Shown here: positions 19,597 to 27,389 of the stretch, one piece after another
How the letters are laid out: each line of letters opens with the position of its first letter
Position numbering within the stretch: the first letter of the stretch is position 1
Assembly: GCA_014695195.1 (NCBI GenBank)
Contig: JACJNW010000032.1
Span: 186,001 to 250,000 of the forward strand
DNA: 64,000 nt
Direction: 5' to 3'
Source of the DNA: Cyanobacteria bacterium FACHB-DQ100
GTDB taxonomy: Bacteria > Cyanobacteriota > Cyanobacteriia > Leptolyngbyales > Leptolyngbyaceae
Notes under the pieces: model-generated
What the model was told of the DNA's origin: nothing
Databases searched by the model: none
Seen by the model: the letters and a program-made list of their open reading frames with translations, nothing else
Made by a program: the position numbers and the translations under genes

Positions 19597-20439
19597 ATGG
19601 TGGACCAACTTGAATTGAATGAATACAAGCAAGAGGTCGCAGACTCATACGATCATAGAAGTCAAGCCTATGACGATAGCGATTGGCACGTACAGATTTG
19701 TCATCGTCTGCTTGAGTATTCTCACGTTAGGACTGGACAGACGGTTTTAGATATTGGAACTGGAACAGGTCATCTGCTGATCGCAGCCGCTCAGGTTGTT
19801 GGTGATCGAGGACAGGTGATTGGAATCGACATTTCTGCCCGAATGTTGGAGCAAGCGCAAAGCAAAGTTGACGCATTAGGACTCAAGAACGTAGAGTTTC
19901 AACTTGCAGATGCTGAGGTGCTTGATTATCCACTCAACCATTTCGATCAGATCTTATGTGCAAATACATTTCCCTGGATGGAACGCAAAGAAGCGACGTT
20001 AAAGCTGTGGCATCAATTCCTCAAGCCAGGTGGTGGAATCGGTGTTCATACTCCTGCTGACACAGCATATATTGGTGCGGTTGTTTTACGAAGAGTATTG
20101 GCAAAATATGATGTCTCGTTAGAAGCTAGCAATCGGATTGGATCAATTGAGCAGTGTCAAAATTTGTTTAGCAACGCTGGCTTTGAGGCAGTTGAAGTCA
20201 AAACAGAGCAGCACGGCAGCTACACGAGTTTGGATAAAGCAAAGGCAACTTGGGAAGGAGTCATTGTGCATCCTTCGTCTACCTCGCTCAAGGTATTTGG
20301 CAGTGGGTTGTCACAATTGACATCAGCACAGTTGGCGCAAGTCAAGGCTGAATTTGATGCAGAGTTAGAATCTCTTCAAACTAATCAGGGAATCTGGGAT
20401 GATCTCACTACTTTATATATCCTGGGTCGTAAAATTTAA
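19597..20439 (+). CDS. Class I SAM-dependent methyltransferase (cassette 1)
   Basis: A 280-residue methyltransferase. Motif I is VLDIGTGTGHLL, the acidic loop is VIGIDISARML, and NVEFQLADAEVL and FDQILCANTFPWM are the post-I and motif II regions. The C-terminal part (about 180-280) is unassigned. Substrate unknown; the UbiE/small-molecule type is the closest likeness. I start at the ATG at 19597 rather than the TTG at 19591. It lies between a GTTAGGC box and an attC site in the same orientation, the usual layout of a single-gene integron cassette. Confidence 0.82.
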   Translation: MVDQLELNEYKQEVADSYDHRSQAYDDSDWHVQICHRLLEYSHVRTGQTVLDIGTGTGHLLIAAAQVVGDRGQVIGIDISARMLEQAQSKVDALGLKNVEFQLADAEVLDYPLNHFDQILCANTFPWMERKEATLKLWHQFLKPGGGIGVHTPADTAYIGAVVLRRVLAKYDVSLEASNRIGSIEQCQNLFSNAGFEAVEVKTEQHGSYTSLDKAKATWEGVIVHPSSTSLKVFGSGLSQLTSAQLAQVKAEFDAELESLQTNQGIWDDLTTLYILGRKI

Positions 20440-20468
20440 AGTAGAGGTTTGTAGAGTTATTGATCGCC

Positions 20469-20555
20469 GCATAACAACCCTAGTGCAGCGGACGGTTGAG
20501 AGATTTGGGTGGTGATACAAAAGTGATCTGCCGCCGCTGACCAGGAACGTTAGAC
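20469..20555 (+). repeat. attC site 1 (integron cassette recombination site)
   Basis: R'' box GCATAAC (20469-20475) and R' box GTTAGAC (20549-20555) flank an imperfect inverted repeat: TAGTGCAGCGG pairs with CCGCTGACCAGGA, leaving unpaired bases as attC sites do. The length is 87 bp. It lies 30 bases after the methyltransferase stop codon. Confidence 0.8.
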
Positions 20556-20782
20556 CGCTAAATTACTAATGGAGTTGAAATTGAAAATTCATCTGTGGGT
20601 TGTATCAATCAAGCAAAATCTTCAAGAGTATTCACTGTAGCAAAGGTGATGAAACCCAACAGTTAGCTACATTCATTTAACATTTAGTCTTTGCCTGGAA
20701 GTATCTGTTAAATAATAGGAATAGGTAACCACATTCGTAGCCGCAGCCTGCTTTAATTCTCTTGATTTGCAGGGTTAACACA
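20556..20782 (+). other. Cassette 2: no convincing gene
   Basis: The 227 bases between attC 1 and attC 2 contain only a 23-codon reading frame (ATG at about 20570, MELKLKIHLWVVSI...). Such short or gene-free cassettes exist in integron arrays and may carry promoters or small RNAs. Whether the peptide is made is unknown. Confidence 0.55.
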
Positions 20783-20871
20783 GTCTAACAACCCCATTGC
20801 ACACCGACTGTATCAAGTCTCTCTGCCGAGTTCAAGAAGTTGTTAGCGGCGGGTGAATGGGGTCGTTAGGC
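20783..20871 (+). repeat. attC site 2
   Basis: R'' GTCTAAC (20783-20789) and R' GTTAGGC (20865-20871). The arms AACCCCATTGCACACCG and GGCGGGTGAATGGGGTCG are nearly perfect complements with extra-helical bases. This is the cleanest attC in the window, 89 bp. Confidence 0.88.
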
Positions 20872-20966
20872 AGCACCCAATTAAGAAGCTACACTTGGAC
20901 TCTTAAATGTAGGCAACTTCATTAAATGTTCAGTTTATCCAGATTAAAAGACAAGGAATTTGTAGA

Positions 20967-21941
20967 ATGATTAAGATTTTATCGATTGATGGTGGGGGTA
21001 TTCGAGGGATTCTCCCAGCAATGTTGTTAGCCGAAATTGAAGACCGGACAAATAGACCAACCGTAGAACTATTTGATTTAATTGCTGGTACTTCTACTGG
21101 TGGAATTCTAGCCTTGGGACTCAATAAGCCAGACTTGAATTCTGAAGGGAAGCCACAGTACAGTGCTAAGAAATTGGTAAACCTATATGAAAATGAAGGC
21201 AGTAAGATTTTTCCCCTTCATCTGTACGATAGTTTCTACAGTAAGCTTGGAGCTATAGATCATCCCAAATACCCTTTTCAACCGCTTGAGGAGATTTTAG
21301 ATACCTACTTTGGTGAAACTCGCCTTAGTGAATCTCTAAAGGATGTTTTGATCACAAGTTATGACCTTGAACGTCGCCGTCCTCATCTTTTTCTAAGTAG
21401 TCAAGCAAGGAATAGAGCTAGCGAAGACTTTCTGATGAAACAGGTCGGACGTGCAACTTCTGCTGCGCCGACGTACTTTGAACCCCTTAAATTGAAGAAA
21501 CCTAGTTCATCGGATTACTATGCTTTGATAGACGGTGGTGTTTTTTCCAACAATCCTACTTTGTATGCTTATGCGTATGCTTCTGCGGAGGCAAGACGGG
21601 TTCATAGAGATGCAAATGATTTCTTACTCATCTCACTTGGTACTGGAGAACTTGCTCCCAGAATGCCGTACGAAGAGGCAAGAACATGGGGATTAGTTGA
21701 GTGGGCACAGCCAATTCTAAACGTTGTTTTTGATGGTGTTAGTGATGCCGTACATTCTCAGCTTCAGCAGTTGTTTCCTGAAGATAGGTATTACCGTATT
21801 CAAGCTGCACTTGGTGGGATAGGTGATCGCATGGATAATGCCAACAAAGACAATATCACCGCACTAAAAATCTTGGCAGACAACATGATTAAGGACAATG
21901 ATCGATTAATCGATAAACTATGTGAGCTTCTAGTTAAATAA
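20967..21941 (+). CDS. Patatin-like phospholipase (cassette 3)
   Basis: A 324-residue lipid acyl hydrolase. The oxyanion loop DGGGIRG (residues 8-14), the nucleophile elbow GTSTGG with Ser43, and the catalytic Asp in DGGVFSNNP (Asp189) are all present. There is no signal peptide, so it acts from the cytoplasm, probably on membrane phospholipids. Homologous enzymes serve as CBASS effectors (CapV), but no cyclic-nucleotide synthase is next to it here. AAGGA lies about 10 bases before the ATG. It is the single gene between attC 2 and attC 3. Housekeeping lipid turnover or stand-alone defence are both possible. Confidence 0.9.
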   Translation: MIKILSIDGGGIRGILPAMLLAEIEDRTNRPTVELFDLIAGTSTGGILALGLNKPDLNSEGKPQYSAKKLVNLYENEGSKIFPLHLYDSFYSKLGAIDHPKYPFQPLEEILDTYFGETRLSESLKDVLITSYDLERRRPHLFLSSQARNRASEDFLMKQVGRATSAAPTYFEPLKLKKPSSSDYYALIDGGVFSNNPTLYAYAYASAEARRVHRDANDFLLISLGTGELAPRMPYEEARTWGLVEWAQPILNVVFDGVSDAVHSQLQQLFPEDRYYRIQAALGGIGDRMDNANKDNITALKILADNMIKDNDRLIDKLCELLVK

Positions 21942-21977
21942 GTATAGACAGCTTGCATTATTGTCATTTTCAAAGCT

Positions 21978-22063
21978 GCCTAACAACCGCGCTGCACCGG
22001 AATGCCCTAGATAGTGGTTAAGTTGCAAAAGTCTTCTGTCTCCGGTGAGCGCGACCGTTATGC
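21978..22063 (+). repeat. attC site 3
   Basis: R'' GCCTAAC (21978-21984) and R' GTTATGC (22057-22063). The arms AACCGCGCTGCACCGGA and TCCGGTGAGCGCGACC are complementary with one or two extra-helical bases. 86 bp, 37 bases after the patatin stop codon. Confidence 0.88.
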
Positions 22064-22179
22064 TGCTTGGCTATCAGTGAGGGCAGTGTTGCAACGTTAT
22101 TGGTTTTTGTTGAGAATCAAGGCAGAGTAAGGTAAGGGCTGAATTTGTATAGTTCGTCAATTTAGTTGAGTTAAAGGAC

Positions 22180-22809
22180 ATGCACTCTGATCCTGTTCAA
22201 AACGAATACGCCCATCTTGCGCCTCGGTATGATCGTCGTTGGTCGTTTTATGTGAATGCGACTGTTCAGGAAACTATGCATCGTTTAGATCTCAATTCTC
22301 ATGAGCGCATCTTGGATCTTGGTTGTGGAACAGGAACGTTAATTCAGCGCCTTTTGCACTTGGCTCCAGACACAGAGATTGTTGGATTAGATCCTTCCGC
22401 AGAAATGTTGAGTGTAGCCCGACAGAAATTACCGAAGTCAGTTGAGTTGCAACTCGGTAGTGCAGATAGTATTCCATTTCCGAACGAGAGTTTTGATTTG
22501 GTGATTTCAACCAATGCATTTCATTACTTTCGCCATCCTTCCCAAGCGATTCAAGAAGTAAAGCGAGTTCTAAAGCCTAATGGGCATCTAGTTATTACAG
22601 ATTGGTGCGATGATTATCTGACGTGTCGTATCTGTGATATTCTGCTACGTCTTTTTAATCGCGCTCATTTTCGGACGTATGGTACAAGTGAGTGCCAGAG
22701 AATGCTTCAAGATGAAGGATTAGCCAGGGTTTCAATTGAGAAATACAAAATTGATTGGTTGTGGGGGATGATGACAGCAACGGCTGTTAAGGAGTTGATC
22801 GCAGCATAA
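22180..22809 (+). CDS. Class I SAM-dependent methyltransferase (cassette 4)
   Basis: A 209-residue methyltransferase of the Methyltransf_11/UbiE type. Motif I is ILDLGCGTGTLI, the acidic loop ends in IVGLDPSAEML, motif II region is FDLVISTNAFHYF, and the post-motif EVKRVLKPNGHLVITD is complete. Substrate unknown. It differs from the cassette 1 enzyme in length and sequence, so it is not a duplicate. Its TAA stop lies inside the R'' box of attC 4, a very tight gene-attC junction typical of cassettes. Confidence 0.85.
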   Translation: MHSDPVQNEYAHLAPRYDRRWSFYVNATVQETMHRLDLNSHERILDLGCGTGTLIQRLLHLAPDTEIVGLDPSAEMLSVARQKLPKSVELQLGSADSIPFPNESFDLVISTNAFHYFRHPSQAIQEVKRVLKPNGHLVITDWCDDYLTCRICDILLRLFNRAHFRTYGTSECQRMLQDEGLARVSIEKYKIDWLWGMMTATAVKELIAA

Positions 22810-22891
22810 CGTTCCTGGTGGAGCGGACTTACAGAGAGATCTTGTCTGTATTGCGAAGGCTACTTGCAACCGCTCAGCAGGAACGTTATGC
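22804..22891 (+). repeat. attC site 4
   Basis: R'' GCATAAC (22804-22810) and R' GTTATGC (22885-22891) are exact complements. The arms GTTCCTGGTGGAGCGG and CCGCTCAGCAGGAAC pair with extra-helical bases. 88 bp. The D element begins 4 bases after R'. Confidence 0.9.
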
Positions 22892-22894
22892 TGT

Positions 22895-23365
22895 GCCAGA
22901 TATGCTGTTAACTCCTATTGAAAGTCTCCTAAGACAGCTTGTGGAGTTACGATCTAGTGCTGTTAACGTTGCTGTCTAACAAATCCACTGCACTATAACA
23001 CTGAATTTTTGGTTGAGTTTCAAGAATTATCCGCATCTGGTGATCGGAGCCTTTGTTTCACAAGTGACTTGAAAAATGTAAATCTAACTTTAGGATTCAC
23101 CCAGCTTTTTCTAGAGATTTGGCGATTTATCTTCCACTCTTTTTATTTCAATTCAATTAAAGCCGCGCCTTCTCACGATCCAGAAATAGGATCTGAAAAA
23201 AGTAAGTTACAGAAAATTCCTGCAGAAAATTCAAGAAATTCAAGAAACTAACTAGAGCGGTTCACCAAGCTCAGTTAACTTAGTTTTTTCGAGAACTAGC
23301 GATTCTAATACAGCGCAAGTTCCCTTCCTATAATTTGATTAATTTTTGGACTCAAAACTGAATTG
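22895..23365. repeat. D element copy 1
   Basis: The first ~175 bases (22895-23070) match 24973-25148 with only about seven differences; weaker likeness continues to about 23365. It contains a hairpin (GTTAACTCC / GGAGTTAC) and an unpaired R''-like box GTCTAAC (about 22975). It follows attC 4 directly. A possible 80-codon ORF here (23009-23251) is not conserved in copy 2, so I treat D as non-coding. From 23366 to 23794 I see no gene. Confidence 0.8.
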
Positions 23366-23794
23366 AAACCCCGCTTTTTATTGCCTAAAAACGCCTAAAC
23401 GCTTCTTGGGCGTTCTAGAAGCCAATCAAAGCATTTTTAATGAATGACCTACGACATCTGAAATCATTTTGAGCTTGGATACTGGTCATTCTCAGAGGAC
23501 TATTTAGAGGAGTATCACCATTTAAAGATCGATTCCAAGTCAAAATTTAGAATCTACTCAATCTTTCTCAGGACTTCAATTGGAATGAATTTATGCTTTT
23601 CATTTTTCAAAGCGATACCAATTAGCGGGGATCACTCTAATTTCTCTACAGATTTGAGATAAAAGGCGCGGGTCTTTTTCCCCAACTTCCTTTCATCGTT
23701 GACCGAACCCAACCTGCTCAGTTTCATCAAGCAATCGGTCTAATAGCTTTTTGAGTGGTGGGGTCATCTAATTCAAGGCTTATCGGGTAAATGT

Positions 23795-24106
23795 GGTTGA
23801 ACGGGCTCTTAGGCAGAATAGTACAAGCCTCTTTAAGAAGTACTGAAAGATTCAGTCTAATTACCCTGACGAGGGGTAATATGCGGAATATTGAGTCGAT
23901 CTAATACTCCAATTTCTGGCATTAGACAGAACGAGTCGATCTAATCGCCCAGTTTGGGATGTTATGCTGACTCCCAGCAGCCTAGCTCGCTCGATGAGGA
24001 CATTAGATCAACAAAATTCGGACTAGCGTCCGGATTGAGGTAGTTTAGGTGGAAAGAGTTAGTCTAAATAATAGTTATCTTGCTCGGTTTATGGGTGAGG
24101 GCAGTA
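23795..24106. repeat. H element copy 2: attC-like hairpin array
   Basis: It has the same order of units as copy 1 at 19213-19525, but with diverged bases. Clear units are GTCTAATTACCC...GGGGTAATATGC (about 23854-23884), GATCTAAT...ATTAGAC (23898-23927) and GATCTAATCGCCCA...TGGGATGTTATGC (23938-23967). Hairpins are kept although loops and some stems changed. It lies about 70 bases before the next gene. Confidence 0.75.
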
Positions 24107-24174
24107 GTTTCAAAGCTATCTGTTCGTATTTGAGATCAAGTAAGATTCAGCAAGTGATCATAGAAGCAACCTAA

Positions 24175-24927
24175 ATGAAGCCTGAAGTAATCACTGCAAT
24201 CATTGCGGCGATTGTTGCAATTACTAGCGCAATTATCAGTATTTACGGTCAAAATCGCATTACCCGATTAACTGACCGACTCACAAAGCAGCGCGAAGCC
24301 GAATCGCGCGAAGCTCAAACTGCTGCTTTGATGTCTAAGTACCGAAACCCTTTATTGCGCTCAGCGATTGATCTTCAGAGCCGCTTGTACAACATTCATC
24401 AGAACAGGTTTTTGGAGCGTTTTTATCATCAGTCGCCATCCGCGCAGAGCTATGCGATTAACAACACCTTATACGTTGTGGCGGAGTATCTTGGATGGGT
24501 AGAAATTTTACGCCGGGAAATTCAGTTTTTGGACTTGGGTGATCTAGAACTGAATCGTCGCTTGAGTGAACTACTGGTTAATATCAATCAAGCATTTGCA
24601 CATTATAAAGCCGGAAGCACTTTCCAACTCCATAACGGTGAACAGCGAGCAATTGGGGAAATTATGACAGTTCCTCGTTCTAATAGTGAAGCGATTGGAT
24701 ATGATTGCATCGGTTATGCGATGTTTGTGAAAAAGATGAGCGATCCGGAGTTTGCGGGTTGGTTTGCGAAGCTGAAAGATGATATTGACACGATGGGAGA
24801 TGCGCCAAAGGTTGATGCTGAGAGACTTGTATTGATTCACAGTAAGCTCATCGATCTCATTGATTTCCTTGATCCTCATCACATCAGAGTGCCGCCGCAG
24901 TACAGGACTAGGATTGAAGAGAAATAA
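24175..24927 (+). CDS. Membrane-anchored protein, unknown function
   Basis: 250 residues. One N-terminal membrane segment (VITAIIAAIVAITSAIISIYG, residues 5-25 in part), then a charged coil (RLTDRLTKQREAESREAQTAAL) and a helical cytoplasmic domain with YRNPLLRSAIDLQSRLYNI, YVVAEYLGWVEILRREI and VLIHSKLIDLIDFLDPH. I recognise it only as a type of conserved bacterial hypothetical protein. It lies between H copy 2 and D copy 2, like the cassettes between H copy 1 and D copy 1, but no attC is visible after it. Confidence 0.72.
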   Translation: MKPEVITAIIAAIVAITSAIISIYGQNRITRLTDRLTKQREAESREAQTAALMSKYRNPLLRSAIDLQSRLYNIHQNRFLERFYHQSPSAQSYAINNTLYVVAEYLGWVEILRREIQFLDLGDLELNRRLSELLVNINQAFAHYKAGSTFQLHNGEQRAIGEIMTVPRSNSEAIGYDCIGYAMFVKKMSDPEFAGWFAKLKDDIDTMGDAPKVDAERLVLIHSKLIDLIDFLDPHHIRVPPQYRTRIEEK

Positions 24928-24972
24928 AAACCTTGTTTGCAATTGTGTTAGAGCGTAAGTCAAATCGGCAAC

Positions 24973-25400
24973 GCCAGATACGCTGTTAACTCCTATTGAA
25001 AGTCTCCTAAGACAGCTTGTGGAGTTACGATCTAGTGCTGTTAGCGTTGCTGTCTAACAAATCCACTGCACTATAACACTGAATTTTTGACTGAGTTTCA
25101 AGAATTATCCGCATCTGGTGATCCGAGCTTTTGTTTCATAAGTGACTTGAGATGTAATATCAAACTCTAGAATTCACCCAGCTTTTTCAAAAAATTGGCG
25201 ATTTAGATTCTGCCCCTTTTATTTCAATTTAAGTAAAGCCGCACCTTTTCTCCGTCCAGAAGTAGGGTTGCGGAAAATTAATTTATAAAGAGATCGCTTC
25301 AAACCCTTTCAGAGAATTCATTTAATTCATCCTTACTCAAATCAGTTCCGTTCCTAAAACTTTCTTAATTTCCCGAACTGAAATCAGAAAATTTACCCTT
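24973..25400. repeat. D element copy 2
   Basis: Direct repeat of 22895-23365: nearly identical for the first 175 bases, then drifting. It starts at the same base (GCCAGATA) as copy 1, 45 bases after the stop codon of the membrane-anchored protein. Confidence 0.8.
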
Positions 25401-25439
25401 TAAAAAGATATCTTGAAAGTCCATCATCCGACTTTAAAT

Positions 25440-25700
25440 CTAGTCAAAAACTAGTCAAAAAAGTCAGAGTTGTCGATTTAGTTAAATACAAAAGCTTTAT
25501 AACAAACACTTTGTTTAGATTTTCTATCTCACTTTTTTCTAAATCCTCATAGAATTTAGGGATAGACACAATTTGTTTCTTTCGTAACGCATTTGATTCA
25601 ATTTGATCTTAAAAGACACTTTTTGCTTCTTGTTTCTTGTGTCATTTTGAAATAAATTGCTTTACAATGAATTAAATAGAAACAGTTTGTGTCTGTTTGA
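25440..25700. promoter_or_regulatory. Repeat-rich region upstream of parM-like gene: possible centromere/operator
   Basis: AGACACAATTTGTTTC (about 25564-25579) and GAAACAGTTTGTGTCT (about 25680-25695) are near-perfect complements, and related TTGTTTCTTGTGTC and AACACTTTGTTTAG motifs lie between and before them. In type II plasmid partition systems parC repeats sit just upstream of parM and also serve as the operator. That role is inferred from position. Confidence 0.5.
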
Positions 25701-25725
25701 AGAAAGTAATAAAAAGGTGAAAAAT

Positions 25726-26790
25726 ATGGTTCAAGCAGTTGAGATTATTGAGTTAATCAAGAAGCATCCAACAAAGGTTTTTTCATTTGGTTTCGATATT
25801 GGAAATCTTCACGGGAGAATCCAATGGGGTAAGAAAAAAAGTGAGAGACAAATTTGTGCAAGCTATGTTTTAGAAATTGAGGAAGATAAAAGCTTTCCTG
25901 GAATGTATAAGTGTTTAACTAGTACAGCGAGCCATAAATATGTGAATAAGTGCTGGTTAACTGGAGCTGAAGCGTTAGATGTTAATCAACGTGCGGGGAG
26001 CTGGGTAAAGAATGACAACGTTGGGAAGGCTGAGCTAGCATTTCCAATTTTTGCTCATCTTGCTTGGGATGAGATTGAAGCAGAGAATACTGTTCTGAAC
26101 GTGGCACTGTCCGTACACGATCCTGCGGCTTTGAAAAAACAAGCCAAGGCTAATTTAGAAGGAATTCACGAAGTTGAGAAAGATGGTGTTGTTAAGAAAT
26201 TTGAGATTAAGGTACTTGCAGTTTATGCAGAAGGAATTGGTGTAATTCGAGGTGAGAAAGCCAAGAAGCTCTCATTCTTATTTGACTTAGGTTCCAATAC
26301 TTTAATTGGGAGCGCTTTTGTTGGTTATGAATCAAGATGCGAACCTTGGTATGGGGAGTTTATCGCTGGAAATCAATTGATTACAAATATTGCTTCTTGC
26401 TCCAAGATCTCCGAAATCTTAAAAAGAAAGCCGACTTTTGAGGAAGTTAGACAATGTTTAGAAAATCCTGTTGCGGAAACGAAAGTAAATAAAAAAGGCG
26501 AGAGCAGAAATATTAGCAAATATAAGATCGCTGGCAAGGATATCACAGAGGTTGTAAACTGCGAAGCTGAGAAATGGCTAAAAGAAGGGTTGAATGATTT
26601 GGAAGGAATGCACCGAAAGAACATTGTTGAGTCTCAAGACAAAATCGCGACTGGCGGTTGCTGCCTGATTCCTAAAGTCAAGGAGATCTTACAGGCTAGA
26701 GGATATCGGATCGCTGCTGAACCTCTTTGGAGTAATGTCAACGGTCTATTTGAAATTGCCGAAACATTAACCAAAAAAGTAGGAGGTTAA
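25726..26790 (+). CDS. ParM/Alp-like actin-family ATPase for DNA segregation
   Basis: 354 residues. The actin-fold nucleotide motifs are visible: phosphate 1 FGFDIGNLHGR (Asp24), phosphate 2 FLFDLGSNTL (about 187) and the adenosine motif TGGCCLIPKVKEIL followed by AEPLWSNVNGLFEIA. In plasmids such proteins polymerise and push sister copies apart. AGGTGA lies before the ATG chosen here; the longer frame (from 25657) has no ribosome site. A small gene follows after 3 bases with a strong GGAGG site, as in parM-parR operons. This points to a plasmid origin or an extrachromosomal phase of the island. Confidence 0.75.
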   Translation: MVQAVEIIELIKKHPTKVFSFGFDIGNLHGRIQWGKKKSERQICASYVLEIEEDKSFPGMYKCLTSTASHKYVNKCWLTGAEALDVNQRAGSWVKNDNVGKAELAFPIFAHLAWDEIEAENTVLNVALSVHDPAALKKQAKANLEGIHEVEKDGVVKKFEIKVLAVYAEGIGVIRGEKAKKLSFLFDLGSNTLIGSAFVGYESRCEPWYGEFIAGNQLITNIASCSKISEILKRKPTFEEVRQCLENPVAETKVNKKGESRNISKYKIAGKDITEVVNCEAEKWLKEGLNDLEGMHRKNIVESQDKIATGGCCLIPKVKEILQARGYRIAAEPLWSNVNGLFEIAETLTKKVGG

Positions 26791-26793
26791 CTT

Positions 26794-27084
26794 ATGCCCA
26801 GTCCTCAACTTAGAATTAATTCTGAACTTATTCAAACTTTTAGAAGTAGATTTTCTGATGTCTTCTACTTAAATGATAAAGATTTTATTGAATGGACTTT
26901 ATCTCATATGTGGGAAGTTTATTCAAAAGTGTCTCCACCTTCTTTAGCCAATATCCCTGCTATTTCTTCATTTTTTTCCACGCAGCAACATAAATACGAA
27001 GACGATGATAGCTATGTAGATAAAGGATCTGCATCTTCGAATGAGGATGACAGTTGGCGAAATGATATCCCTTTAGACAATTAG
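26794..27084 (+). CDS. Small acidic protein, possible ParR-like partner
   Basis: 96 residues following the ParM-like gene after 3 bases, with GGAGG 7 bases before the ATG. The N-terminal 50 residues are mixed helical (LRINSELIQTFRSRFSDVFY, DKDFIEWTLSHMWEVY); the C-terminus is Asp/Glu/Ser-rich. ParR proteins have a DNA-binding N-terminus and a flexible C-terminus that binds ParM. This fits by position and size, but no sequence motif proves it. Confidence 0.6.
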   Translation: MPSPQLRINSELIQTFRSRFSDVFYLNDKDFIEWTLSHMWEVYSKVSPPSLANIPAISSFFSTQQHKYEDDDSYVDKGSASSNEDDSWRNDIPLDN

Positions 27085-27138
27085 CCGCTTAATGTTTTAC
27101 CCCCGCGATTGATCTTTTTATAAACAAGAAGTAACAAA

Positions 27139-27352
27139 ATGAAGAATTCAGAATGGACGACTTTAATTTCGGATTCTAAGATTCAAGAATTAGCTAGATT
27201 GTTTAGTGCTACTCCAGAGCAGATTATTGAAGGTGTTTGATTTACTTGAGGATTATCTAGGCGAGGAATATGGTTATCCGTTTGAGCCTAAGAATGCAAA
27301 AGCACGACTTAAATCAAAGTTGAAAATTGAAGATGATGACATTCTATTTTAA
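27139..27352 (+). CDS. Two tiny overlapping ORFs, possibly one frameshifted gene
   Basis: ORF a (27139-27240, 33 aa: MKNSEWTTLISDSKIQELAR...) ends inside ORF b (27233-27352, 39 aa from GTG, ...LLEDYLGEEYGYPFE..., ending DDDILF). A one-base shift near 27235 joins them into a ~72-residue acidic protein, or the overlap couples translation. A terminator follows at once, so the unit looks like the end of the par operon. Family unknown. Confidence 0.45.
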
Positions 27353-27363
27353 GTAGGATAATT

Positions 27364-27389
27364 GCCCTCCCAATCGGGGGGCTTTTTAG
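27364..27389 (+). terminator. Terminator of the par-like operon
   Basis: GCCCTCCC-aatc-GGGGGGC hairpin followed by five T. It ends the unit that begins at 25726. Confidence 0.85.

Noticed and set aside
20967-22809. CBASS operon
   Set aside because: There is a patatin enzyme but no cGAS/DncV-like cyclase or accessory genes; the neighbours are methyltransferases separated by attC sites.
23009-23251. 80-codon ORF in D copy 1
   Set aside because: The matching part of D copy 2 has a shifted, interrupted frame, so the reading frame is not under selection.
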